Below are positions 51,488 through 60,446 of a stretch of 64,000 nucleotides of DNA, piece by piece. The stretch spans positions 1-64,000 of the forward strand of contig CAJWGB010000002.1 in NCBI GenBank assembly GCA_913031625.1, written 5' to 3'. The stretch is from an uncultured Planctomycetaceae bacterium. Lineage in GTDB: Bacteria; Planctomycetota; Planctomycetia; Planctomycetales; Planctomycetaceae. Each line of letters begins with the position of its first letter. Position 1 is the first letter of the stretch. A program made the translations under genes and the position numbers. A model generated the notes under the pieces. The model made no database searches. It had not been told where the DNA came from and saw only the letters and a list, made by a program, of their open reading frames with translations.

Positions 51488-53596
51488 CTAAGGACGTGTA
51501 TGAGTTGTGACCCGGCCCGTCGAGGGAACAGCTTCAGGAAACTGCTTCTGCAAATGAGACGGCTGAGGTGGGCGCGGCGGATAGTACCGTGAGTAGTACG
51601 CGGAGTAATGGTAGAACGCCAGCTGACGAGCACGCCATGTTGTAAGTGTCCGATGTAGTTCCTGCGTCAGCGCCGGGTGTTCCCCCTTTATGATCTGGTT
51701 TTCCCATGGATCTTCCTGCAGATCAAACAGCCCGCTGGCACCGGTGTCATGATCCAGAACGTACTTCCACCGACCGGCCCACTGTACGGCATCTGAATTT
51801 GCAGAGGCACAATTCACATGGAAAAACAGGAACCGTTTGTCGAGGGTCGGGCGGTCAGCTGCGAGGACATTGATGCCCTGGAAATTCGGATGAGCAGGGC
51901 GGCCTGCCAGTGAACAGACAGTTGGGAGAACATCGATCAGTTCCATCGGATAAGCTGACTCAGACGGTTCAACGCGTCCGGGCGCGTGAACAACGCAGGC
52001 CACTTTTAACATCGATTCAAAAGGATGCTGGGCGTGGCCGACTCGGCCGTTCTCCTGAAATGCCTCTCCGTTTTCCCCGAGGACAACAAAGATTGTGTTA
52101 TCGAGTTGTCCTGTTCGCTGCAGTGCTTCCACCATGCGTCCGATCTGTGCGTCGCAGTGATGGATCGCATTGAAGAACGCATTTCGCACCATGGGAGTCT
52201 TCTCTTTGGGGTACGACATGAAGCTGACATCATCATCCAGATGACACGGCTGAAACGGGGCAGGCACGTGATCCGGAATGTGATAAGGAAAGTGCGATGC
52301 CTGAAAGTTCATACTGAGAAAGAATGGTTCACCCGTCTTGTGGCACTCTTCCATCAGTCTGATGGCAGTGTCTGTGGTGTGTTCGTCGTAAAGGCACCCG
52401 GTTCGAAACATGCCCGCACTGTGCTCGTGAGCAAGGCCTGGGTCTCGGGCAGGAACATAAGACATGTCTGTCAGGCTTCGCTCAGCGTCGTAGAAGACAT
52501 CAAGTGCGGGGACATCGAGGAAACGGTCCATCCCGCCCCACGATTCGTTCTGTGAGCTGACAATCGCTGTGCGGTATCCTCGTTCCTTAAAGACATCAAA
52601 CGCCAGTGTTTTCGGCCAGGGGTCATCATCCCGATAATAGTGATGCCGACGGGTTCTCAATGGATACAGAGACGAGACGATGCAGACGTCGGAATAGTCA
52701 GAGTGAGTGCTTTGAGCATACGCATTCGTGAACCGCAGACCCTCCTGAGCCAGCTGATTCAAATGGGGCATCACTTCGCGCCCCTGGTGTCGTTGATAGA
52801 CGGCGTCGGCTCTCAGTGACTCAATGGCTACAAAAATGACATTGGGGCGGCTGGCTGTCTGATCAGTCTCGGACGAAGAGACGCTCTTCTGAATGGCCAC
52901 AAGCTCAGACTCATGCAGACACGGTTCGATCTCTTCGAGAGTCATCGTGTCCAGCAGAGAACACGCCAGTGTATAAACCGGATGAGTTGTCCTTGCCGCG
53001 ACATCGATTCGCTGGCTGCGCCGTTGCTCGCTGGCATCCATGAACAGACCGATCACCAGAAAGGCGACGGCAGGGGTCATGCGTCGCCAAAGCTGACTCT
53101 GGTTCGGATTGCTCTTGAGCGGCGTAGACAACAGCCTGCCTGCAACCAGAGTCACGATGATGCCACCAATGCCGGCAGCAACGAACGCGATGTGTTCCGC
53201 CTCCGACAGGTACAGCCACGTTGTTTCAAACGGGTTGTTCAGAATGAAGAGAACAGCATCCAGGTTCATGTAGCGTCCGGTTCGAACCAACAGACCCCAA
53301 CTGGCGACGTACAGAACGAATCCGGTTCCCAGAGAAACAGCCGTCGCCCAGCGCAGCGTCTTTGATCGGCCAGGCTGACTGAGCCAGTTAGCGCACTGAG
53401 CAATGCTGAGCCAGAACCATGGAATAAACAGAACGGCGAGAACACTCAGAACACCACCAAAGCGCAAAGACTCTGGTTGCTGCCAGAACAGGACTCCCAA
53501 TTCGATTGCGCACAACGCTGCAAGGATCCGAGGCACAGGGCCATCAGGAATAAGGCGTCTTGGACCCGAGGAGGAATTTGTTGCTGGCTTGGCCAC
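51488..53596 (-). CDS. LtaS-like membrane-anchored sulfatase/phosphoethanolamine-type transferase
   Basis: A 702-residue protein with four or five N-terminal membrane helices (residues about 20-180) and a large C-terminal catalytic domain of the alkaline phosphatase superfamily. The metal site and nucleophile are E259 (VIFVAIESLRAD) and T297/S299 (QSTHSDYSD), in positions matching E and T of LtaS. Downstream are NFQASHFPYH, VVLGENGEAF and GHAQHPFES. Candidates are a phosphoglycerol or phosphoethanolamine transferase on envelope glycans or a sulfatase; the tail beyond residue 650 is Tyr/Pro-rich. It is convergent with the CPBP gene. Confidence 0.85.
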   Translation of the reverse strand: MAKPATNSSSGPRRLIPDGPVPRILAALCAIELGVLFWQQPESLRFGGVLSVLAVLFIPWFWLSIAQCANWLSQPGRSKTLRWATAVSLGTGFVLYVASWGLLVRTGRYMNLDAVLFILNNPFETTWLYLSEAEHIAFVAAGIGGIIVTLVAGRLLSTPLKSNPNQSQLWRRMTPAVAFLVIGLFMDASEQRRSQRIDVAARTTHPVYTLACSLLDTMTLEEIEPCLHESELVAIQKSVSSSETDQTASRPNVIFVAIESLRADAVYQRHQGREVMPHLNQLAQEGLRFTNAYAQSTHSDYSDVCIVSSLYPLRTRRHHYYRDDDPWPKTLAFDVFKERGYRTAIVSSQNESWGGMDRFLDVPALDVFYDAERSLTDMSYVPARDPGLAHEHSAGMFRTGCLYDEHTTDTAIRLMEECHKTGEPFFLSMNFQASHFPYHIPDHVPAPFQPCHLDDDVSFMSYPKEKTPMVRNAFFNAIHHCDAQIGRMVEALQRTGQLDNTIFVVLGENGEAFQENGRVGHAQHPFESMLKVACVVHAPGRVEPSESAYPMELIDVLPTVCSLAGRPAHPNFQGINVLAADRPTLDKRFLFFHVNCASANSDAVQWAGRWKYVLDHDTGASGLFDLQEDPWENQIIKGEHPALTQELHRTLTTWRARQLAFYHYSAYYSRYYPPRPPQPSHLQKQFPEAVPSTGRVTTHTRP

Positions 53597-53823
53597 AGGT
53601 ATTCGAATGTGGGGTTGGCGACGGGCGGTCTCTTCCAGCTTAAACCTAGGTCACCGTCGAATTCTCGCGAAGTTGTTGTGGCAAAACTGCTGACCTGCCT
53701 GCGGCGATAACCGGCACAGCCGTCAAAATCAGGCGCATGGTTCACCTGGGGTTTCGGCCGGGATAGCATGAGCGTACTGACGCTGACCATTCAACCCTGT
53801 GTGTGACCTCTGGAGCTGATCCC

Positions 53824-54828
53824 ATGCGACTGCTGCTACCCGTGCTATTCATCCTTTCGCCTGTTGTTGCTGATGAGGCAGAGAAGGTGTTGCGGATTGG
53901 AATGATTGGGCTCGACACGTCTCATTGCCTTCACTTCTCGCGAATTCTGAATGACGAAAGTGACCCCAGGCATGTCTCCGGCTGTCGTGTGGTAATGGTT
54001 TACCCCAAAGGCTCGCCAGACATCCCAAGCAGTGTCTCCCGCGTGCCTCAGTACACGGAGGACATTCAGAAACTCGGAGTTCAGATTGAGTCTGATCTTG
54101 AGAAGATGATTCAGGGAGTCGATGCGGTATTGCTGGAAACCAATGATGGTCGCCCACATCTTGAACAGCTGGTGCCAGTCCTGAGAGCAGGCAAGCCCTG
54201 CTTCATTGACAAGCCGATTGCCGGTTCGCTGACCGACTGCATTGCGATTTTCAAGCTGGCTGAGCACTTTAAGACGCCGGTCTTCTCGTCGTCGTCGCTG
54301 CGATACGGAAAGAATACTCAGGCCGTGCGGGGTGGGTCAATCGGTGACGTCACGGGCTGTGATACATGGTCACCATGCTCGCTGGAGAAGACGCATCCGG
54401 ATCTCTTCTGGTATGGCATCCATGGCGTGGAAAGCCTGTTTACGGTGATGGGCACCGGAGTAGAGAGTGTGGTCAGAACTCAGACGAAAGACTTTGAGAA
54501 GGTCACGGGTACATGGAAGGACGGCCGGATCGGGACATTTCGAGGTCTCCGAACGGGCAGTCGGGGGTATGGCGGAACTGCGTTTGGCACGAAGGGAATC
54601 ACGTCTGTGGGAAGCTATGACGGGTACGATCCGCTGCTTGTCGAGATCGTGAAGTTCTTCAAGGGCGGGCCTGTTCCAATCGAAGCTCGGGAGACGATTG
54701 AGCTCTACGCTTTCATGGAAGCTGCAGATGAAAGCAAACGCAACGGATTTGTGCACGTACGAATCAAAGATGTGATTGCTCAGGCTGAGAAGGAAGCCGA
54801 TAAGAAGATCAGGGATATTCTGAAGTGA
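53824..54828 (+). CDS. Secreted Gfo/Idh/MocA-like protein
   Basis: About 334 residues from the ATG at 53824; the frame opens at 53803. A signal peptide (MRLLLPVLFILSPVVA) precedes a Rossmann-like start IGMIGLDTSHCLHF, which lacks the normal GxGxxG NAD(P) motif. The KPCFIDKPIAGS block replaces the EKP motif (DKP), and the C-terminal FFKGGPVPIEARETIELYAFMEAADESKR is family-typical. The exported Gfo/Idh/MocA proteins of planctomycetes usually act on sugars; whether this one binds NAD is uncertain. A small hypothetical gene follows. Confidence 0.85.
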   Translation: MRLLLPVLFILSPVVADEAEKVLRIGMIGLDTSHCLHFSRILNDESDPRHVSGCRVVMVYPKGSPDIPSSVSRVPQYTEDIQKLGVQIESDLEKMIQGVDAVLLETNDGRPHLEQLVPVLRAGKPCFIDKPIAGSLTDCIAIFKLAEHFKTPVFSSSSLRYGKNTQAVRGGSIGDVTGCDTWSPCSLEKTHPDLFWYGIHGVESLFTVMGTGVESVVRTQTKDFEKVTGTWKDGRIGTFRGLRTGSRGYGGTAFGTKGITSVGSYDGYDPLLVEIVKFFKGGPVPIEARETIELYAFMEAADESKRNGFVHVRIKDVIAQAEKEADKKIRDILK

Positions 54829-54855
54829 CAGAACTGACTCCATGAAAGCCGACTG

Positions 54856-55176
54856 ATGAATTCATCTTCCGCGAAGACGCTTGCCGTTCTTTCTTCCGTC
54901 ATTGCTGTTGGCGGGGCATGTGTCGTGATGTCACTTCAGCAGACCGTAGCGGCTCTTTATGTCCGGAGTAGCGCCCTCCTCGTAGCCCGATCCCAGTCCC
55001 AACTCAATCTCAGGTCCGGAATGGACATTCGGGTATCCAGTGCGGATGACGCTGACAGATCGATCACCCGACTTCAGTTGCCGACCGAGATACCACCAGA
55101 CGTCGAAGATGCGTCTGAGTACCTGCGAGGGTACGCGGCCGCCGTGTCCTTCCAGAGAAGCACGGCTGTCCCCTGA
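54856..55176 (+). CDS. Small membrane-anchored hypothetical protein
   Basis: A 106-residue frame with one N-terminal hydrophobic helix (LAVLSSVIAVGGACVVMSL) and a polar remainder without known domain. It begins 27 bases after the Gfo/Idh/MocA gene and has no strong ribosome site. It is plausible as a small protein but could be a chance frame. Confidence 0.4.
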   Translation: MNSSSAKTLAVLSSVIAVGGACVVMSLQQTVAALYVRSSALLVARSQSQLNLRSGMDIRVSSADDADRSITRLQLPTEIPPDVEDASEYLRGYAAAVSFQRSTAVP

Positions 55177-55903
55177 GGATTCTCACTTCTCCAGGTTTCA
55201 TCCTGGAAAGCCGGCTGGTCAGCCGGACTACAGGTCGCTCAGCTGTCTGAGACACCAAACGCCCCAACCAATTGAGTTCCACTAATGGGTTCAGAGCAGT
55301 GGCGGAATCAGTTTGTCATACACGGAACAGTTAATGACATGGTTGCAACGATAGTCGACTTCGATCCCGGGCCATAACCGTGGTCGCGCAGAACCGTGGT
55401 ATGCCAGCAGGGTACCAGGAACAAAAAACAGCTCGGACCGCCACGATCAGCATGGGGTTTGATCACCGCAGACTCACCTTCCGTCATTCAGGCAGAGATT
55501 TCCGCCGGACGGACGTTCATGGGGATGTTGTCCACGACATCGTATCCTGAACTGACACTGTCCCAGGTCAAGGGCCGGTCTGCGGAGCTAATATTGAAAT
55601 GCTTGCGCAGAACATTTCCACACCTTGTCCGTTGTTCCCCATGGGGAGTATCACGGTTGTTGCGTCGGCTCCTGCAAATAGAGGGATAACCCTTACGGGT
55701 AAACACCCGATGTTGCGAAACTACATCAGCCCGGTTTGTTCAATGGGGGCATCATTTGGGCAAGGACGCGAAACTTGTCCGGAAAGGACGATCCGGTAAT
55801 TCAGTAAACGATGATGTCTGTGACGCTCGGTCCGCAAAATACCCTTACACCCTGACTGCCTGCGACCGTTCACCCAGCATCGTCATCGCGATTGAAATGA
55901 CAG
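55177..55903. other. Intergenic region upstream of the sigma factor
   Basis: About 730 bases. Near its left end are two hairpins: CCAGG/CCTGG (55191-55206) and CCGGCT/AGCCGG (55211-55226); the second lies in TAGTCCGGCTGACCAGCCGG when read on the minus strand, which looks like a REP element. A tRNA-like D-arm phrase ACTCAATTGGTTGGGGCG lies on the minus strand around 55260-55280, but no tRNA folds. Short frames of 60-100 codons occur without similarity. Confidence 0.4.
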
Positions 55904-56625
55904 ATGCCTACTCTTACCCGCCCAGTACAACGACTGTCTCAGGATCTGCGGCCGCAAAAGCCGGAGTTTGATCGTGATCAGGTCATCCTTGATCACATGG
56001 GATACGTCCAGAACATTCTCACCCGAATTCTGAGTCAGCTCCCCCCGCCGTTGATGTCCAGAACCTCGAATCAGCAGGTGTGCTTGGACTTATTGAGGCT
56101 GCGAGTCAGTTCGATCCCAGTCGAAACGTCGAGTTTCGAACGTTCTCATATCAGCGGATTCGTGGAGCAATCCTTGATGAGCTGAGGCGAACGTGTCCCC
56201 TTTCACAGCAGATGTTGCAGAAGATTGCTCATCTCCGGAAAGTGAAGTCGGAGTTTCAGGGGCACGCTACGGTCGAACAACTTGCCGACGCGGCTGACAT
56301 GAGTACCGAAGAAGTAAGTCGCTGTATTCAGGCAGCTCGACTCACTCAACCAAAGTGTTTCAGTGACTCTGTGCGTGTTCGAGGTCACATTGGTGACTCG
56401 GACCGAAAAACACGACTGGAACGAGAAGAACAGCAGTCTGTCCTCGCTGACGGAATTGAGCAACTGCCGGACAAAATGCGCATCGCCATCGGTCTGCATT
56501 ACAACGATGGTCTGAAGCTAAAAGAAATCGGCCAGATTCTCGGACTGTCGGAATCGCGTGTGTCCCGCATTCTGGATGCGGCCAGAAAGAAACTGCAGGA
56601 CTACGTGCAGACGCGTGGTTATTGA
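55904..56625 (+). pseudogene. FliA/SigD-type sigma-70 factor gene with a one-base deletion
   Basis: The gene starts at 55904 (MPTLTRPVQRLS). The first frame encodes a sigma region 2.1-like start, DHMGYVQNILTRILSQLPP, then breaks at a C-run near 56039-56046. The next frame continues with VDVQNLESAGVLGLIEAASQFDPS. Adding one C to the CCCCCC run gives LSQLPPAVDVQNLESAG, an exact family pattern. The rest has region 2 (FRTFSYQRIRGAILDELRR), region 3 and a region 4 helix-turn-helix (LKEIGQILGLSESRVSRIL). It would be a flagellar/WhiG-class sigma factor of about 240 residues. Homopolymer context makes sequencing error plausible. Confidence 0.85.
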
Positions 56626-56693
56626 GTCAGCTCGTATCCGTGCTCTGTGCCCGGAGCACGAAGAAGCCGGCGCTGAAGCAGATCACCCACGCG

Positions 56694-57131
56694 TTACTGG
56701 ACGGGTGCCTGAGACCGAACTTCCTTCAGCTTGTCAGCGAGCTCTTTCTGTCGGCTGTGAATGACTTCCATCAACTCGGCAGCTTCTGCATCCTCGGCAG
56801 CCTTGACTGTCTGTTCGGCAGCTGCAGTGCTGGCGATCACAACCTGCTGACTGTTTTCCAGCCAGCTAAACATCGCATCCAGAGCGAGGAACTGGAGATC
56901 TGTGTATTCTGTTGGGAACGAACCGAAGTCGATAAAGTGCTCGCGTTCATTGAGCAGCTCGACGATCGCAGCGACATCGGATCGCTGAGATTCGGCCAGT
57001 GCAAGGACCTGATCGCCCACGGCCTGACGTTCAGAGTCGACCCATGGCCAGCCTTCTGCCACGTACTGCAGAAAGCTGCGACTCATGTCGATCAAAGCAG
57101 AATTCAGGGCTGACTGTGATTGATCACTCAT
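56694..57131 (-). CDS. Hypothetical protein downstream of nuoN
   Basis: A 145-residue acidic, mostly helical soluble protein without signal peptide or recognisable domain. Two long helices (SDVAAIVELLNEREHF and the C-terminal VKAAEDAEAAELMEVIHSRQKELADKLKEV) are evident. It begins 27 bases after nuoN on the same strand and is probably the last gene of the nuo operon, which suggests, but does not prove, a role in assembly or regulation of complex I. It is convergent with the sigma gene. Confidence 0.7.
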   Translation of the reverse strand: MSDQSQSALNSALIDMSRSFLQYVAEGWPWVDSERQAVGDQVLALAESQRSDVAAIVELLNEREHFIDFGSFPTEYTDLQFLALDAMFSWLENSQQVVIASTAAAEQTVKAAEDAEAAELMEVIHSRQKELADKLKEVRSQAPVQ

Positions 57132-57158
57132 GAACTTCTTACCGCTCCTGCGTCCCGA

Positions 57159-58730
57159 TTATCCGCCGATTCCAGCAAGAATCGACTGCCCTGCGTCTTT
57201 TGCGATGACAGCCAGCTGGTTTGGCAGGATGCCGGTGATAATGACCATAACTCCCAGCAGTGCCAGGTAGAGTCGCTCGGCTGTAGGTACCTGAACCGGC
57301 TGAATGCCTGGCTCGCGCTCTTCCAGATACATGGCTTTCAGAATCTTTACATAGTAGAAGAGACTGAAGACTGTATTCGCACCGGCAAACGCCAGTACCA
57401 CATACATAAAGCTGCTGACTTCGGCCGCCTTGTACACTGAGGCGAAGACGACCAGCTTTCCGAAGAACCCGCCCGTACCGGGGATCCCAATCAGGCTGGC
57501 GACACAGATCGCCATACAGATGCCAACCCAGTTCCCCTGCGTACCCACACCCTTTAAGCTTGTGAGGTCCTCGCGGAACGTGTGGTTGCGAACCATTGCC
57601 ACAACTGCGAACGCACCGAGGTTCATGAAGAGGTAAGCGGCGAGGTAGAACAAAAGAGATGACAGAGAATTGCTGACGTCATCTGCAGTCGCAGTGTCGG
57701 AATTCTGCAGCACAACAAAAGCTGAGACTGCCATCACCATGTAGCCGGCATGCGCGATCGTTGAATAGGCAAACAGGCGTTTGACGTTCGTTTGGCCGTA
57801 GGCTGTCAGATTTCCGTAGGTAGCGGTCAGAATGCCGATCAGGCCAAGGCCCAGACCGAACCATGTCATCAGTTCCGCTGTTTCTGCTCCGGTCAGGCTC
57901 AGCAGAAATCGCACCAGCAGAGCAAATGCTCCGGCCTTTGATGCAACAGACAGGAATCCGGCAACCTCAGCGGGTGCTCCTTCGAATGCGTCCGGAGCCC
58001 AGAAGTGAAATGGGACGAGTGACAGTTTGAAGGCCAGTCCGGCAAGGACCAGCAGGGCTCCCAGTGCAACTGTCATTACACCCGGGCTCCCAAGTCCGCC
58101 ACCCAGTGCGCTGAGCTGCGAGCCGAGAATCGCCATATCACCTGTACCAAGTACTCCCATGATCAAACTGATGCCGTACAGCATGACTCCGGCTGCACCA
58201 GCACCGTAGACGACGTACTTAAGTGCGGCTTCACTGCTTTCCTTACGACCTTTCAGAAAACCAACCATGACGTAACTGGGCACACTGGCCATCTCGACGC
58301 CAAGGAAGAGCATCAACAGGTGGTTGGCGCTGGCCATCATCATCATGCCGATGGTGGAGCCAAGGAGCAGGGTGTAGAAGTCAGGAGAATCTTCGCTGTC
58401 CGGGATGCCCGTCAGGACGGTTAAGGCAATCGTGAGAATGAGGAACAGGCAAAGGAAGATGCGGAAGTAGACCGTGAACAGGTCGTGCTTGAGCATGCCG
58501 GCGAAGAAGACCACAGATGTGCCGTCTTCAATATTGATGACCTGCTGAACGCTGAAGCCACCGGCAACCAAAGCTCCAACCAGAGCAACAAAAGAACCGG
58601 GAACAAACCGGTCAATGCTGAACAGTCGAAACAACAACAACAGCACAACGGTTGCACTCAGAACCAGCTCAGCGTTGAAGTAAACGCTGAGGTCCCGCCC
58701 CGTTGTATTCAAAAGTTGATCGATAGACAC
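57159..58730 (-). CDS. nuoN: NADH-quinone oxidoreductase subunit N
   Basis: A 523-residue antiporter-like membrane subunit of complex I with about 14 hydrophobic helices. Conserved residues include E in [15 protein letters not shown] and the broken-helix lysine in [22 protein letters not shown] (here [11 protein letters not shown]), [15 protein letters not shown] and the C-terminal GVGTQG...GFFGKLVVF region. It pumps protons as part of NADH oxidation. It lies 42 bases downstream of nuoM. Confidence 0.96.
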   Translation of the reverse strand: [523 protein letters not shown]

Positions 58731-58772
58731 GTTGGTCGCCAGTGTATGAGTTCGAACCGAAAATCGTCCGGG

Positions 58773-60407
58773 TTAGTTATTCATTGCCTGAGCCTGCTCG
58801 ACGGGCTCTTCCTCTGCGACAGCAGGAACAGCGTTCTCGTAACCCTGTTCCATTGTCTCAGTGAGGTTGGCAGTGGAGTCTTTCATCATGTCAAACACTA
58901 CTGCCGGGTAGACGCCAAGTCCGATAGCGAACACCAGAAGTACTGCTGCAATTGATTTCTCACGAGGATTGATCGGTGTGATGTCCTCTTCATGTGGTCC
59001 CTTGTATTCAGATCCAAGGTACACTCGCTGCAGGGCCCACAGGATGTAGCCTGCGGTCAGAATCACACCGCTCGCTGCAACGATGGCCAGAGTACTGTTG
59101 AACTGCCAGGCACTCAGAACTACGAAGATTTCACCGATGAATCCGCACAGACCGGGCAGGCCAAGACCCGCAAAGAACAGGCCCGCTGCCAGACCACTGT
59201 AGACAGGCATCTTGCCCATCAGACCACCAAACTTGTTGAGGTCACGGTGATGAACGCGGTCATAGATGACACCCACCATAAAGAACATGCCCGCTGAAGA
59301 GACGCCGTGGGCAACCATCTGGAACATGGCTCCTTCAATGCCCATCAGCCAGTAATCGCGAGACGCTGCCGTGTAGGCATCTCCGCCGATGCTCCAGACA
59401 CCGAGACCAATCAGGACGTATCCCATGTGGCTCACTGAGCTGTATGCCACGAGGCGTTTGAAGTCTGTCTGAGCAAGTGCGGCGAACGCACCGTAGATGA
59501 TGCTGACAACACCAATTCCAACCAGCCACCATGCGGCGACTGCAGCCCCATAGGGACAGAGGGGAAATGCGATTCGGATAATGCCGTAGCCACCAAGCTT
59601 CAGCAGCACACCCGCCAGAATCATACTGATCGGGGTGGGAGCTTCGACGTGAGCATCCGGAAGCCACGTGTGGACCGGAAACGCCGGAAGTTTGATCGCA
59701 AACCCAATAAACAGCAGGACAAAGGCAATGACCTGAGTCTCGGGACTCAGGAACTCTGAAAGAGTCGACTCTGAACCTGATGCGGCATTCGCCAGTTCAA
59801 TCAGGTTAAAGCTGTCCGTCGTTGCACCGCTGCCGTAGTAGAACATCAGCATTGCGATCAGCATCAATACACCACCAATCAGGGTGTAGAGAAAGAACTT
59901 GATCGCGGCGTACTCTTTTCTTGGCCCACCCCAGATACCGATGAGGAAATACATCGGCAGGAGCATGACTTCCCAGAACACAAAGAACAGGAAGAAGTCG
60001 AGCGACAGGAAGACGCCCATCATTCCGGTTTCGAGCAACAGGAAGAGGATAAAGTATCCCTTATGCTGCTTGTTGATGCTCCATGACGCTCCGGCAGCGA
60101 GCATGCTGACAAGACCAGTCAGAACTACCAGCGGCAGACTGATGCCGTCTACGCCCAGCCGGAAGTAGATGTTCCATGACTTAATCCAGCCTGCCTCACA
60201 CAGGAGGACGATGTCACCTGGCGAATCTGCGTTGGCACCACTCCATGCACCCCACAAAAAGAGCGTCAGGACGAAGGTGACCACCGTCGAGGCAAATGCC
60301 ATGCCGCGAATCGTGCCGACCGCCTTACCGTCCATCAATGCGATGGCACCTGCAGCAACGGACGGCAGGAAGATGATTGCCACAAGGAGAAAATCTGTTG
60401 AACTCAT
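58773..60407 (-). CDS. nuoM: NADH-quinone oxidoreductase subunit M
   Basis: A 544-residue antiporter-like complex I subunit. Signature stretches are FFVFWEVMLLPMYFLIG, IKLPAFPVHTWLPDAHVEAPT, DFKRLVAYSSVSHMGYVLIG and the C-terminal GLGLPGLCGFIGEIFVVLSAW; these carry the proton-path glutamate and lysines. It transports protons together with NuoL and NuoN. The C-terminus ends with a 50-residue Glu/Ala-rich tail. It lies 39 bases downstream of nuoL. Confidence 0.96.
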   Translation of the reverse strand: MSSTDFLLVAIIFLPSVAAGAIALMDGKAVGTIRGMAFASTVVTFVLTLFLWGAWSGANADSPGDIVLLCEAGWIKSWNIYFRLGVDGISLPLVVLTGLVSMLAAGASWSINKQHKGYFILFLLLETGMMGVFLSLDFFLFFVFWEVMLLPMYFLIGIWGGPRKEYAAIKFFLYTLIGGVLMLIAMLMFYYGSGATTDSFNLIELANAASGSESTLSEFLSPETQVIAFVLLFIGFAIKLPAFPVHTWLPDAHVEAPTPISMILAGVLLKLGGYGIIRIAFPLCPYGAAVAAWWLVGIGVVSIIYGAFAALAQTDFKRLVAYSSVSHMGYVLIGLGVWSIGGDAYTAASRDYWLMGIEGAMFQMVAHGVSSAGMFFMVGVIYDRVHHRDLNKFGGLMGKMPVYSGLAAGLFFAGLGLPGLCGFIGEIFVVLSAWQFNSTLAIVAASGVILTAGYILWALQRVYLGSEYKGPHEEDITPINPREKSIAAVLLVFAIGLGVYPAVVFDMMKDSTANLTETMEQGYENAVPAVAEEEPVEQAQAMNN

Positions 60408-60446
60408 GACTAAACCCCAGCAGTCTGCTGGACCAGTTGAAATGGA

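Noticed and set aside
55255..55285. tRNA-like D-arm phrase on the minus strand
   Set aside because: ACTCAATTGGTTGGGGCG looks like part of a tRNA, but the D-stem does not pair and no anticodon or T-arm follows. A remnant is possible, a gene is not supported.
55396..55689. 97-codon frame upstream of the sigma gene
   Set aside because: No family resemblance and no start context. Residual decayed coding sequence cannot be excluded.
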